NCBI GenBank assembly: GCA_902760805.1
Contig: CACWHY010000006.1
Location: 1,505 to 65,504 of the forward strand
Direction: 5' to 3'
DNA from: Ruminococcus flavefaciens
GTDB lineage: Bacteria; Bacillota; Clostridia; Oscillospirales; Ruminococcaceae
Length of the DNA stretch: 64,000 bases
In this document: positions 16,376 to 27,323 of the stretch, in pieces
Layout of the letters: the number at the start of each line of letters is the position of its first letter
Position numbering within the stretch: the stretch's first letter is position 1
Program-made: the position numbers and the translations under genes
Notes under the pieces: generated by a model
The model's input: the letters and a program-made list of their open reading frames with translations, nothing else
The model's database searches: none
Told to the model about the DNA's origin: nothing

Positions 16376-16933
16376 TTGCTCCGAAGCAGGAGGCTTCTTT
16401 CCGTACATGAAGATGGCTCCCCAGACAAGTCCCAGGACACCTCCGGCGATATGGCCGAATTGGGAAACATCGTCCTGAGAGAAAAGCCCTGAGATCACCT
16501 CGTTGCCCAGGTAGCAGACCACCACCAGGATCAGGGTCAGAGGGATCTTTCCGGCTTTGATATTAGTGAAGGCGCTGAGCACGATCATCATGAACACGAT
16601 GCCGCTGGCGCCGATCAGTCCTGTGTGGAAGATCAGAGCGCTGAGCAGTCCCGTGATCACGGCGGTGGTGAATATCATCAGGAGCAGCCGCTTGCTGCCG
16701 TATTTTTCCTCCACGACCGGTCCCACCAGCAGCATGAGGGTCATGTTACCTGTCAGGTGAGCCATATTTGCGTGGGCAAAAATGTAGGTCAGCAGCTGAT
16801 AGCTGAATGGCTGCCGCAGCGCAAGGATCTTGTTTGCAGCTCCGGCAGTGAGAGTATTGACCAGCAGCACTATCCCGCAAACGATAACGAAGGACAGCAC
16901 CACCGGCGAATTATAGCTGATCTTTAGCTTCAT
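16373..16933 (-). CDS. Rhomboid-family intramembrane serine protease
   Basis: A 186-aa protein with six membrane segments, the minimal bacterial rhomboid. The catalytic Ser sits in GASG and the His in GHIAGG; FAHANMAHLTGNM is the loop-1/helix-2 motif with the oxyanion Asn. It cleaves transmembrane substrates; none can be predicted. Last gene of the polA-rimI-tsaD-rhomboid run, 9 bp after tsaD. Confidence 0.92.
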   Translation of the reverse strand: MKLKISYNSPVVLSFVIVCGIVLLVNTLTAGAANKILALRQPFSYQLLTYIFAHANMAHLTGNMTLMLLVGPVVEEKYGSKRLLLMIFTTAVITGLLSALIFHTGLIGASGIVFMMIVLSAFTNIKAGKIPLTLILVVVCYLGNEVISGLFSQDDVSQFGHIAGGVLGLVWGAIFMYGKKPPASEQ

Positions 16934-16942
16934 AGCGTCACC

Positions 16943-17953
16943 TCAGATCTTGTCCATGGACAGAGTTGCCACGGCGTTAAGGCTCTCGTCGGCTGTGATG
17001 CCGGCCAGGAAATTGTAGCTGCCCTGACAGGCGATCATTGCGCCGTTGTCGCCGCAGAGAGACTTCTCCGGCATGAAGAACTCATATCCCCGCCTCTCAC
17101 AGGCCTGAGAAAGCGCCGCCCTTACGCCGGAATTTGCGGAAACTCCTCCGGCAAGGGCGATCTTTTTATAGCCCAGCGCCTGTGCAGCAAGCATGGCCTT
17201 GTCAGTAAGGATCTGGGAAATAGTTGCCTGAAGACTGGCAGAAAGGTCGTTTCGGTCAATGGTCTCGCCCTTCTGCTCGGCGTGGTGGAGCATATTGATC
17301 ACCGCAGTTTTCAGCCCCGAGAAGCTGAAATCGAACTCGCTTCCGGCAACAGTTGGGTGGGGCAGCTTGAATGCGGCCGGGTCGCCCTTCTGAGCCGCAG
17401 CGTCAACGTGGACTCCGCCGGGGTAAGGGAAGCCCATTGCCCTTGCGCACTTGTCGAAGCACTCCCCTGCTGCGTCGTCGTGAGTTCTGCCGACTACACG
17501 GAATTTGGTGTAGCTGAGCACCTCGATGATGTGGGAGTGTCCGCCGCTTGCCACAAGACAGAGATAGGGCGGCTCAAGCTGAGGGTGACTAAGGTAATTG
17601 GTGGCGATATGGCCGGCGATGTGATGTACCGGGATCAGGGGCTTGCCGGAAGCCATAGCCAGACCCTTGGCGAAATTCACGCCAACCAGCAGCGCTCCGA
17701 TAAGGCCGGGAGCGTATGTAACGGCAATGCCGTCCAGGTCGCTGAGGGTGACTCCGGCATCGTCCAGAGCCTTCCTTGTTACCCCGAGAATGTTCTCACA
17801 GTGGCGGCGTGATGCGATCTCAGGCACAACTCCGCCGTATTTTTTGTGCTCCTCGATCTGGGTGGAGATCACCGACGAGCGTATGGTGCGGCAGTCCTCC
17901 GCAACGCTTGCGGCGGTCTCGTCGCAGGAGCTTTCTATTCCAAGTATAAGCAT
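16943..17953 (-). CDS. tsaD: tRNA N6-threonylcarbamoyladenosine transferase TsaD
   Basis: Transfers the threonylcarbamoyl group to A37 of ANN-decoding tRNAs, working with TsaB and TsaE. 336 aa. It starts MLILGIESSCDETAASV, the family N terminus, with AGAGGT upstream; the seven residues further upstream are not used. The metal-binding HxxxH is HHIAGH, and SGGHSHI and AGGVSANSGVR follow. tsaB and tsaE, often adjacent, are not in this cluster; the neighbour is a RimI fusion. Confidence 0.97.
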   Translation of the reverse strand: MLILGIESSCDETAASVAEDCRTIRSSVISTQIEEHKKYGGVVPEIASRRHCENILGVTRKALDDAGVTLSDLDGIAVTYAPGLIGALLVGVNFAKGLAMASGKPLIPVHHIAGHIATNYLSHPQLEPPYLCLVASGGHSHIIEVLSYTKFRVVGRTHDDAAGECFDKCARAMGFPYPGGVHVDAAAQKGDPAAFKLPHPTVAGSEFDFSFSGLKTAVINMLHHAEQKGETIDRNDLSASLQATISQILTDKAMLAAQALGYKKIALAGGVSANSGVRAALSQACERRGYEFFMPEKSLCGDNGAMIACQGSYNFLAGITADESLNAVATLSMDKI

Positions 17954-17970
17954 AAACAGACCTCTTTCTA

Positions 17971-18942
17971 TCAAAGGGTTATATCGTACCTCTCAATGTG
18001 CATCCCGGACTCATCGCCGTAGATCGTGTCGATGTAGGCTCCTCCGCAGCTAATGATCGTCCTTTTGCTGGGGAGGTTTATGTCACGGCAGATCAGGCGG
18101 ACGGTCTTCAGCCCCATTTCACGGGCTTTATCCAGAGCAAGCTCCAGCTGAGCCTTCCCATAGCCCAGCCCCTGCATGGACGGCCGGACGGAGTAGCCGA
18201 TATTTGAGGCGAAGTCCAGATCCTCGTCGTCATCACGAAGATCGGGAGTTATGAAAACCGCTCCCACGGCCTTGCCGTCACGCTCTCTCACTGAGATGAA
18301 GCACTTGTATTTGTCTGAACTGCGAAGATGCCCGATCCACTCAGCCGCTCCGGAGAACTCCTCCAGCCGGTCAAGGCCGGGGATACGGTCAGGGTCAGGA
18401 GTTGCAGTCATTTTGCCAACGGGGAATTCCGCCGCCATTTCGTCGATCTGAGCCGCCATTTTGGGAGTTGCCTCCTGCAAGCGGATCGCTTCCCGAGCCA
18501 TAGCCTTCACCATGACAATAGCATTTTCCACAGGATCCCGGTAGAAGTCCCTCCGCAGGCCGGCAGCCTCGAAGCCGAAGCTCTGGTAAAGGGTCACGGC
18601 GGGATAGTTGCTCTCCCGCACCTCCAGAAAAATGTTCTCGGTGCCGGGGGGCAGCAGAGCGATAAAGCGCTCCATGAGCTTGCTTGCAAGCCCCTTTCGC
18701 CGGTGCTCAGGAGCCACGGCAACGCTGGTGATGTTGGCCTCGCCCAATGCCGTATAACCGCAGATCAGCGCCGCCGGGCGGCTGTTTCCCGGGATATACA
18801 GCACGATCCCGTTTTCCTTCTCGGCCTCACAGCGGAAGCCGTCCGCAGACCAGCCCTCTGCTCCTACACAGGCCTTGTCCAGAGCAGACAGCTCCTCGAA
18901 TATTTCCTGAGGAGCTCCGGATCTAAGCTGAATAATGTCCAT
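17971..18942 (-). CDS. rimI: RimI-type acetyltransferase fused to a second GNAT domain
   Basis: A 323-aa protein with two GNAT folds. The N-terminal half (1-150) resembles RimI, which acetylates the N-terminal alanine of ribosomal protein S18: ITSVAVAPEHRRKGLASKLM (acetyl-CoA site) and LEVRESNYPAVTLYQSFGF. The C-terminal half (155-323) has its own acetyl-CoA loop, VRPSMQGLGYGKAQLELAL, and ends near INLPSKRTIISCGG. Standard RimI is about 150 residues, so this is a fusion. It lies 17 bp upstream of tsaD, a conserved partner of rimI, and 10 bp after polA. The substrate of the second domain is unknown. Confidence 0.88.
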   Translation of the reverse strand: MDIIQLRSGAPQEIFEELSALDKACVGAEGWSADGFRCEAEKENGIVLYIPGNSRPAALICGYTALGEANITSVAVAPEHRRKGLASKLMERFIALLPPGTENIFLEVRESNYPAVTLYQSFGFEAAGLRRDFYRDPVENAIVMVKAMAREAIRLQEATPKMAAQIDEMAAEFPVGKMTATPDPDRIPGLDRLEEFSGAAEWIGHLRSSDKYKCFISVRERDGKAVGAVFITPDLRDDDEDLDFASNIGYSVRPSMQGLGYGKAQLELALDKAREMGLKTVRLICRDINLPSKRTIISCGGAYIDTIYGDESGMHIERYDITL

Positions 18943-18952
18943 ATTTCTCCTA

Positions 18953-21487
18953 TCAGCCCTTTGCCTCGTACCATGTCTCGCCTATGTGTACGTCCACAGC
19001 AAGGGGCACTTTCATTTCGTAAACGCCCTGCATTTCCTCCTTCAGAAGCTCCGCACAGCGCTCTGCACAGGAGCGGTCAGCCTCGATGATCAGCTCATCG
19101 TGTACCTGGAGGATCAGCTCAGCGTCAAGGTCTTCCGCCTTCAGACGCCGATAAACGTTGATCATTGCCATTTTTATCAGGTCAGCGGCAGTTCCCTGAA
19201 CGGGAGTGTTCATTGCGATGCGCTTGCCGGCGGCCTGGAGCATTTTGTTTGAGGAGGAGAGCTCCGGGATACGGCGCTTTCTCCCGAACATTGTGGTGAC
19301 CTCGCCTGTTTTTGCGGCCTCGTCCACGGTCTTGTCCATGAACTGTCCCACCTTGGGGTACTTAGCCAGATAATCGGCGATGTACTGCTTGGCCTTGGGG
19401 ACGCTGGTGCCGATGTCCTTGGCCAGAGAGAAGGCTCCAATGCCGTAGATTATGCCGAAATTCACGGCTTTTGCGGCACTTCTCATCTCGGGAGTGACCA
19501 TTACCGGCGGCAGGTCGAATACCTGTGCGGCGGTGGAGGTGTGGATGTCCTCGCCGGAGGTGAAGGCCTCGATCATGTTCTTGTCGGCGCACAGGTGAGC
19601 CATGACTCTCAGCTCGATCTGGCTGTAGTCGGCGTCCACCAGCACTCTTCCCTCCGGCGCCCGGAAGAACTTCCTCATCTTTGAGCCAAGCTCTGTGCGG
19701 ACGGGGATATTCTGCATATTAGGCTCGGTGGAGGAGATACGGCCTGTGCGGGTCTCGGTCTGGCGGAAGGAGGTGTGGATCCTGCCGTCCTCTGCGATCT
19801 TGTCCACAAGTCCGGTGACGTAGGTGGAGCTGAGCTTGGTGTACTGGCGGTATTTCAGCACGTTGTCCACCACAGGCGAGAAGGCTCGCAGCTCCTCCAA
19901 GATCTCCGCATTGGTGGAATAGCCGGACTTGGTCTTCTTTTTTGCCGGGAGCCCCAGCTCCTCAAAAAGCACCACGCCCAGCTGCTTGGGAGAAGCGATG
20001 TTGAACTCATGGCCAGCGTCGTCGAAGATCATCTGCTGAGTCTCCTCGATCTTTTCAGAGAGATCCCTGCCGAAGTCCAGCACGCCCTGTCTGTCGATGA
20101 GTATGCCGGTGTGCTCCATGGAGGCCAGCACCTCAGTCAGGGGCATCTCCACCTGGTCAAGGAGCTTTGTCATGCCTTGCGCCTCGATCTCCTCCCGGAG
20201 CCTTGCAGTCAGATTTTCCAGAGAGGCAAGGTCGGCAAAGGGCTGGTTTTCGGCGCAGTAGTGAGCTCCGTACTCCGCACAGAGCTTCTCGATAGTGTAA
20301 TCAGAGGCGGAGGTGTTCAGCAGATAGCCGCAGATCTCCGCATCGGTAACAAGGTTTTTCAGAGCGCCGCCGTGAGCCATCGCAAAGCGGTAGTGGGGCT
20401 TGGCGAAGGCAGTGATCTTCTGGCAGTCTGAGCCGAAAAAGGCCGTGATCAGCTCCTCGTCTGTAGTGGTGAAAACAGTATCTCCGCTGCGGACTGAGAG
20501 CTTTTCACCGTCGAAAAGATAGCTGACCTGCTGGAATTTTTCCAGCTCCTCAGCGGTAAGTGCAGCCTCGGTCAGCTCCACCGGCTCATAGGGAGCAACC
20601 TGCTCCTTCGCAGGTGTCTCCGCAGCCACAGCGCTGACGTGGAGCTTGTCCAGCAGCTTGAACATTTCCAGCTCAGTGAGCAGCCTGCCAACGCCCTCGT
20701 CGTCCTGCTGCCCCAGCTTGTAGAAGCTCAGATCCTGCTCGATTGGAGCGTCCCGGACGATCGTAGCCAGCCACTTGCTCTCCTTTGCGGAGTCCTCACC
20801 TGCTGCCAGCTTTGCCTTCACGCCCTTTGTAAGAGCTGCGTCCTCATATTTGGCGTAGAGCTCCTCCAAAGTGCCGAACTCCTTCACCAGAGAGGAGGCA
20901 GTCTTTTCGCCTATCCCGGGAACTCCCGGGATATTGTCTGAGGAGTCCCCCATGAGCGCCTTCAGGTCGATAAGGCGGATCGGGTCGAAGCCGTAGTCCT
21001 CACGGAAGCGCTCAGGAGTATAGTGGATCGTCTCCTTATTTGTGGCAAGGAGCACGGTAACGTTATCGTCGATCAGCTGAAGGCTGTCACGGTCGCCGGT
21101 GAGCACGAAGCACCGATTTCCCCTGTCCGAGCACAGCTTTGAGAGAGTTCCCAGGATATCGTCAGCCTCATAGCCCTCGCACTCCACCACACGGACTCCC
21201 ATAAGTGTCAGGAGCTCCTTGATCAGAGGGAGCTGCTGAGCAAGCTCCGGCGGCATACCCTTGCGGTTAGCCTTGTAGTAGTCCGCAGCCTTATGCCTGA
21301 ACGTGGGCGAGCGCAGGTCGAATGCCACGGCAACGCTGTCAGGCTGCACTTCGCCGAAATTCTTCAGATAGATGTTGATGAAGCCGAAAATGGCGTTGGT
21401 GAACACGCCGTTTTTGTTGGACAGCAGCCTGATACCGTAAAACGCACGGTTTAGGATACTGTTTCCGTCTATTGCAAGAAGTTTCAT
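18953..21487 (-). CDS. polA: DNA polymerase I
   Basis: Repair and Okazaki-fragment processing polymerase, 844 aa. Residues 1-290 are the 5' nuclease (LAIDGNSILNRAFYG, GYEADDILGTL, MGDSSDNIPGVPGIGEKTA). Residues 310-470 occupy the place of the 3'-5' exonuclease, but the DxE metal motif is missing, as in proofreading-deficient Pol I of many Gram-positives. Residues 480-844 are the polymerase with VDADYSQIELRVMAHL, KAVNFGIIYGIG and LQVHDELIIEA. The start is at 21487, after AGGAG; the 17 codons upstream overlap the promoter region. Confidence 0.97.
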   Translation of the reverse strand: MKLLAIDGNSILNRAFYGIRLLSNKNGVFTNAIFGFINIYLKNFGEVQPDSVAVAFDLRSPTFRHKAADYYKANRKGMPPELAQQLPLIKELLTLMGVRVVECEGYEADDILGTLSKLCSDRGNRCFVLTGDRDSLQLIDDNVTVLLATNKETIHYTPERFREDYGFDPIRLIDLKALMGDSSDNIPGVPGIGEKTASSLVKEFGTLEELYAKYEDAALTKGVKAKLAAGEDSAKESKWLATIVRDAPIEQDLSFYKLGQQDDEGVGRLLTELEMFKLLDKLHVSAVAAETPAKEQVAPYEPVELTEAALTAEELEKFQQVSYLFDGEKLSVRSGDTVFTTTDEELITAFFGSDCQKITAFAKPHYRFAMAHGGALKNLVTDAEICGYLLNTSASDYTIEKLCAEYGAHYCAENQPFADLASLENLTARLREEIEAQGMTKLLDQVEMPLTEVLASMEHTGILIDRQGVLDFGRDLSEKIEETQQMIFDDAGHEFNIASPKQLGVVLFEELGLPAKKKTKSGYSTNAEILEELRAFSPVVDNVLKYRQYTKLSSTYVTGLVDKIAEDGRIHTSFRQTETRTGRISSTEPNMQNIPVRTELGSKMRKFFRAPEGRVLVDADYSQIELRVMAHLCADKNMIEAFTSGEDIHTSTAAQVFDLPPVMVTPEMRSAAKAVNFGIIYGIGAFSLAKDIGTSVPKAKQYIADYLAKYPKVGQFMDKTVDEAAKTGEVTTMFGRKRRIPELSSSNKMLQAAGKRIAMNTPVQGTAADLIKMAMINVYRRLKAEDLDAELILQVHDELIIEADRSCAERCAELLKEEMQGVYEMKVPLAVDVHIGETWYEAKG

Positions 21488-21526
21488 ATCGCTGCTCCTG
21501 TTCGTTAGCAAATTATAGATACTATT

Positions 21527-21555
21527 ATTATACCACATGATCAGCAGAAATGCAA
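21527..21555 (-). promoter_or_regulatory. Promoter of the polA operon
   Basis: On the minus strand TTGCAT (21550-21555) and TATAAT (21527-21532) with a 17-bp spacer. It begins inside the tail of the trpS terminator. Confidence 0.75.
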
Positions 21556-21582
21556 ACGCCCGGAAGAGATCCTTCCGGGCGC
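21550..21582 (-). terminator. Terminator of the trpB-trpS operon
   Basis: On the minus strand CGCCCGGAAG and CTTCCGGGCG pair over a 5-nt loop and are followed by TTTGCATTTC, a weak T-tract. Confidence 0.7.
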
Positions 21583-21600
21583 ATTTTTCTTACAGCTTGA

Positions 21601-22707
21601 TCACTGCTTTGCCTTCTTCAGAAGGTCGTTCCACTCGCCTACGATCGAGCGGTCAACAAAGTAGTCGATACGCATTGCCTTTCTTACACGGGCCAGAGTT
21701 GCGTTGGTCTTTTCGACTGCGGCAGCTGTGCCCTCTCTGATGATGTCGTAAACTGCATCAATGTCAGCCTCCCACTTTGCACGCTCAGCTCTGATCGGTG
21801 AGAGAGTTGACTCAAGCACGTTGATGAGGAACTTCTTGCAGGTGCCGTCACCCAGACCGCCTCTGCGATAATGCTCCTTCATCTCCTCAAGACAGGAGTA
21901 ATCCGGAAGGAACTCAGCAAAGTGGTCGTTGGTGCAGAGGGCGTCCAGATAAGTGAACACCACATTGCCCTCAGTGTGGCCGGGGTCTGTGATCTGGATA
22001 TGAGTGGGATCGGTGTACATCTTGCCGTTGACCTGCTTCTTGATGGTCTTGGCGTCGTCGGAGAGGTAGATGCAGTTTCCAAGGGACTTGCTCATCTTGG
22101 CCTTTCCGTCAACTCCCGGCAGACGGCGCTGAGTCTCGTTTTCGGGGATCATTGCCTTGGGGAGGACAAGTGTCTCGCCGTAGATGCGGTTGAACTTCTC
22201 CACGATCTCACGAGCCTGCTCCAGCATGGGGAGCTGATCCTCGCCAACGGGTACAACAGTTGCATCGAAGGCTGTGATGTCTGCGGCTTGTGATACGGGG
22301 TAGGTAAAGAAGCCGGCAGGCAGGCCTTCCTCAGCAAAGCCTCTCATCTGGATCTCAGCCTTGACGGTGGGATTTCTTGAAAGACGAGCGGTAGTTACCA
22401 TGTTCAGGTAGTAGAATGTGAGCGCATGGAGAGCCGGAAGTGCGGACTGGACACAGATCGTGGTCTTGCTGGGGTCGATCCCTACAGAGAGGTAATCCAG
22501 CACCACGTTCACGATGTTGTCACGGATCTTTCCGGGGTTGTCGGCGTTGTCAGTAAGAGCCTGATCGTCTGCGATGAGAATGTTGATCTCGTCGAACTTG
22601 CCGGAATTCTGGAGCTCCACTCTTCTCTTGAGCGAGCCAACGTAATGACCCAGGTGGAGCCTTCCTGTTGGACGGTCACCGGTCAGGATGATGTTCTTGT
22701 TTTCCAT
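21601..22707 (-). CDS. trpS: Tryptophanyl-tRNA synthetase
   Basis: Class I synthetase charging tRNA-Trp, 368 aa. The nucleotide-binding HIGH motif appears as HLGHYVGS after GDRPTGRL, and KMSKSLGN is the second signature. It lies 24 bp downstream of the trpB-like gene and shares its Trp-specific T-box leader, so its expression should rise when tRNA-Trp is uncharged. Confidence 0.97.
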   Translation of the reverse strand: MENKNIILTGDRPTGRLHLGHYVGSLKRRVELQNSGKFDEINILIADDQALTDNADNPGKIRDNIVNVVLDYLSVGIDPSKTTICVQSALPALHALTFYYLNMVTTARLSRNPTVKAEIQMRGFAEEGLPAGFFTYPVSQAADITAFDATVVPVGEDQLPMLEQAREIVEKFNRIYGETLVLPKAMIPENETQRRLPGVDGKAKMSKSLGNCIYLSDDAKTIKKQVNGKMYTDPTHIQITDPGHTEGNVVFTYLDALCTNDHFAEFLPDYSCLEEMKEHYRRGGLGDGTCKKFLINVLESTLSPIRAERAKWEADIDAVYDIIREGTAAAVEKTNATLARVRKAMRIDYFVDRSIVGEWNDLLKKAKQ

Positions 22708-22731
22708 ATTATCACCTTTGCAGTTTTATTT

Positions 22732-24108
22732 TCAGCCCTCGATCTTGGGGAGCTTTGATGTGGACGCTGCGATCTCCTCATCAGTGGGGATGTAATCGCT
22801 CATGCGGCCGTCGTTGTAAGCAGCGTAGGCGTACATATCGAAATAGCCTGTACCTGTCAGGCCGAAGAGGATGGTCTTCTCCTCGCCGGTCTCCTTGCAC
22901 TTCATAGCCTCGTCGATAGCGACACGGATAGCGTGGCTGCTCTCAGGAGCAGGAAGTATTCCCTCGATGCGGGCGAACTTCTGTGCAGCCTCGAAAACTG
23001 CTGTCTGCTCAACGCTTCTTGCCTCCATGAGACCCTGGTCGTAGAGCTCAGAGAGAATAGCGCTCATGCCGTGGTATCTCAGGCCGCCTGCGTGGTTGGG
23101 AGAGGGCATGAAGCCGCTTCCCAGAGTGTACATCTTCTGGAGGGGGCAAACCTTTCCTGTGTCGCAGAAATCGTATGCGTAAACGCCTCTTGTAAGGCTT
23201 GGGCATGAAGCAGGCTCAACAGCGATAAATCTGTAGTCCTCCTCGCCACGGAGCTTTCTTCCCATGAAGGGAGAGATAAGTCCGCCAAGGTTGGATCCGC
23301 CGCCTGCACAGCCGATGATGATGTCGGGCTTGATGCCGTACTTATCCATGGCAGTCATGGTCTCAAGGCCGATGACTGACTGGTGGAGGAGCACCTGTGA
23401 GAGAACGCTTCCCAGAACATAGCGGTAGCCCTCGTGAGTAGTGGCTGCCTCAACAGCCTCAGAGATAGCGCAGCCAAGGCTTCCGTTGGTATCGGGGAAC
23501 TCAGCCAGGATCTTTCTTCCCACCTCAGTAGTCGTAGAGGGAGAAGGAGTTACGCTGGCGCCGTATGTTCTCATGACCTCACGGCGGAAGGGCTTCTGCT
23601 CGTAGGAGACCTTTACCATATATACCCGGCAGTCAAGTCCGAAGTAAGAGCAAGCCATAGAAAGGGCAGTTCCCCACTGACCGGCGCCGGTCTCGGTAGT
23701 AACGCCCTTCAGACCCTGCTGCTTTGCGTAATAGGCCTGAGCGATAGCGGAATTGAGCTTGTGGCTTCCGCTGGTGTTGTTTCCTTCAAATTTATAATAG
23801 ATCTTAGCAGGAGTGCCAAGGGCCTTCTCCAGACAATAGGCTCTGACAAGGGGAGCCGGGCGATACATCTTATAGAAGGACTGGATCTCCTCGGGAATGT
23901 CGATATAGGGATCTGTTTCGTTGAGCTCCTGCTTTACCAGTTCATCACAGAAAACATGAGCCAAAGCGTCGAAAGTTACAGGCTTTCCGGTACCTGGATC
24001 AAGCAGCGGAGCGGGCTTTTTCTTCATGTCAGCACGGACGTTGTACCACTGTTTGGGGAGCTCATCCTCAGATAAATAGATCTTGTAGGGTATTTTCTCG
24101 TTTGCCAT
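22732..24108 (-). CDS. trpB: TrpB-like PLP enzyme (TrpB2 type)
   Basis: A 458-aa tryptophan synthase beta-chain homologue of the longer TrpB2 group, which makes tryptophan from indole and serine. The PLP lysine lies in SGSHKLNSAIAQAYYAK, the phosphate-binding glycines in CAGGGSNLGGL, and the TETGAGQWGTALS block follows the lysine. The ATG at 24108 follows AGGAGAA; the 43 residues of open frame upstream lie in the T-box leader. No trpA or other trp genes are adjacent, so the enzyme may salvage free indole. Controlled with trpS by the Trp T-box. Confidence 0.92.
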   Translation of the reverse strand: MANEKIPYKIYLSEDELPKQWYNVRADMKKKPAPLLDPGTGKPVTFDALAHVFCDELVKQELNETDPYIDIPEEIQSFYKMYRPAPLVRAYCLEKALGTPAKIYYKFEGNNTSGSHKLNSAIAQAYYAKQQGLKGVTTETGAGQWGTALSMACSYFGLDCRVYMVKVSYEQKPFRREVMRTYGASVTPSPSTTTEVGRKILAEFPDTNGSLGCAISEAVEAATTHEGYRYVLGSVLSQVLLHQSVIGLETMTAMDKYGIKPDIIIGCAGGGSNLGGLISPFMGRKLRGEEDYRFIAVEPASCPSLTRGVYAYDFCDTGKVCPLQKMYTLGSGFMPSPNHAGGLRYHGMSAILSELYDQGLMEARSVEQTAVFEAAQKFARIEGILPAPESSHAIRVAIDEAMKCKETGEEKTILFGLTGTGYFDMYAYAAYNDGRMSDYIPTDEEIAASTSKLPKIEG

Positions 24109-24153
24109 AACAGTATTCTCCTTTTGTAATAGTATTTTGTCTGCCGTCAGGGT

Positions 24154-24431
24154 AAAACAAAAGCCCCTGATCCGGCCAAAATGCCGGGACAGGAGCCTGA
24201 TCTCAGAGCTTCTGCGGTGCCACCCCGCTTGACGCAAAAAGCGTCCACTTAATGCGTACCTTCATACGCCGGTTTTGTTAACGCAGCACCGCTGCGGCTC
24301 GCATACTTGCCAAAAGGCTTTCAGTCCGCCCTCAGAGGCCCATTCACAGCTGTAGGGATCACCGGCTCACACCAAACGCCGGCTCTCTGACGATACCGAT
24401 CAGCAGCTACTCACACCTCGTCACAGGTTTA
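24154..24431 (-). promoter_or_regulatory. T-box riboswitch, tryptophan specifier
   Basis: The leader senses uncharged tRNA. The T-box bulge GGGTGGCACCGCA lies at 24213-24225. Stem I contains GTGAATGGGCCTCTGAGGG with the specifier UGG (Trp) at 24340-24342. A terminator hairpin (24163-24196) with TTTTGTTTT precedes trpB. Uncharged tRNA-Trp should stabilise the antiterminator. Confidence 0.93.
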
Positions 24432-24438
24432 CGAAAAA

Positions 24439-24467
24439 ATCATAACATAAAAGGAGACTTTTGTCAA
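24439..24467 (-). promoter_or_regulatory. Promoter of the Trp T-box operon
   Basis: On the minus strand TTGACA (24462-24467) and TATGAT (24439-24444) with a 17-bp spacer. Confidence 0.85.
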
Positions 24468-24668
24468 GTGGGCGGCAGATCTTCGGCTATCTGAACGATC
24501 AAGAACAGCGGCATTTGTGCGATATGGCTAAATTTTCAGAGATCAGGGGCTTTTCCCGGCTCAGCCTTGGAAAGTTGAGCTGTTGTGAAAAACTGCACAA
24601 GATCCATGCAGTTCTGGCGAAAAGATCGCTGCTTATTACCAAAATTTGCATTCAGGTACAGAATACTC
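24468..24668. other. Intergenic region with no recognisable feature
   Basis: About 200 bp between the divergent T-box and groE promoters. A short reading frame here (up to 79 codons) has no ribosome binding site and no family resemblance. Confidence 0.5.
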
Positions 24669-24696
24669 TTGATTTTTCTGTAAAAGGTGGTAAAAT
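24669..24696 (+). promoter_or_regulatory. Promoter of groES-groEL
   Basis: TTGATT (24669-24674) and TAAAAT (24691-24696) are spaced 16 bp; a TATAAT at 24696-24701 is an alternative -10. Confidence 0.6.
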
Positions 24697-24700
24697 ATAA

Positions 24701-24727
24701 TTAGCACTCAGAAAGAGAGAGTGCTAA
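24701..24727 (+). promoter_or_regulatory. CIRCE operator of groES-groEL
   Basis: TTAGCACTC - 9 bp - GAGTGCTAA, a perfect HrcA-binding inverted repeat in the usual place for groE. Confidence 0.97.
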
Positions 24728-24749
24728 AACATAACGATCATCAATTTAG

Positions 24750-25034
<285 letters not shown>

Positions 25035-25071
25035 TCTAAAAGCAAAATAAACTATTATTAAGGAGAGATAA

Positions 25072-26703
<1,632 letters not shown>

Positions 26704-26736
26704 TGAGCTCAAAGCCGTAAAATGACCGCATAAAAC

Positions 26737-26781
26737 AAAGCCATAGTGCCCTGAAATCTATTGGGACGCTATGGCTTTTTT
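26737..26781 (+). terminator. Terminator of groES-groEL
   Basis: AAAGCCATAG and CTATGGCTTT pair around an inner TGCCC/GGGAC region and are followed by TTTTTTG. Confidence 0.85.
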
Positions 26782-26859
26782 GTATCAGTAGGGGGCGATG
26801 CCTGCATCAGCCCTCCACTTTCTCTATTAAAAGACCTTAACTCTTCGGAAATCCGTTGT

Positions 26860-27189
26860 TTATTCTTGCATATCTAGCAGTGACTCAGCACGTTCTATCA
26901 GCTTTATCTTATTTTCATCTGTCAGCTTATTAAATAACGCCAATAGTTCAAAATCTTCTTTCGACATATTATCAGTGTAATCACGAGATAATCCAAGAAT
27001 ATAGTCTACACTTACATTACAAAGCTCTGCCACATCTTTAATATAATTTATCGGAGCCTTTGTTACGCCACGCTCATACCGGCTTACTTCCTGTTGAGTT
27101 ATTCCAAGTTCATTTGCAATTTCGTATTGTGTATAAAGGCTTCTTCTAACTAAAACAAGATTAGGATATAAATACAGGTAATTTTGCAC
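26860..27189 (-). CDS. XRE-family transcriptional regulator
   Basis: A DNA-binding protein of about 109 aa with a Cro/CI helix-turn-helix at residues 10-60: TQYEIANELGITQQEVSRYE followed by RG, then INYIKDVAELCNVSVDYILG. The C-terminal 40 residues are helical. I place the start at the GTG at 27189, which has GGAG eight bases upstream; an ATG at 27207 is in frame but has no binding site. The gene is A/T-rich, unlike the chaperonin genes beside it, and diverges from the zinc-ribbon/DUF2085 pair, which it probably regulates. Confidence 0.85.
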   Translation of the reverse strand: MQNYLYLYPNLVLVRRSLYTQYEIANELGITQQEVSRYERGVTKAPINYIKDVAELCNVSVDYILGLSRDYTDNMSKEDFELLALFNKLTDENKIKLIERAESLLDMQE

Positions 27190-27249
27190 AGCCAACGCTC
27201 CATTCATTTGTATTATGTACCAATTTCAGTTTACAACAAAAATGATGTG

Positions 27250-27298
27250 TTGACAAAACGCTAATATGATGTTATAATTTATAAAAACAGCACATTAG
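27250..27298 (+). promoter_or_regulatory. Promoter and inverted-repeat operator of the zinc-ribbon/DUF2085 pair
   Basis: TTGACA (27250-27255) and TATAAT (27273-27278) are 17 bp apart. CTAATATG (27261-27268) within the spacer and CACATTAG (27291-27298) downstream form an inverted repeat with one mismatch, a likely site for the divergently encoded XRE protein. Confidence 0.7.
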
Positions 27299-27323
27299 TT
27301 GTTATTGAAAAGGAGAATAATAT

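Noticed and set aside
24468-24700. A 79-codon open frame before groES
   Set aside because: No ribosome binding site and no resemblance to a family; it runs through the groE promoter.
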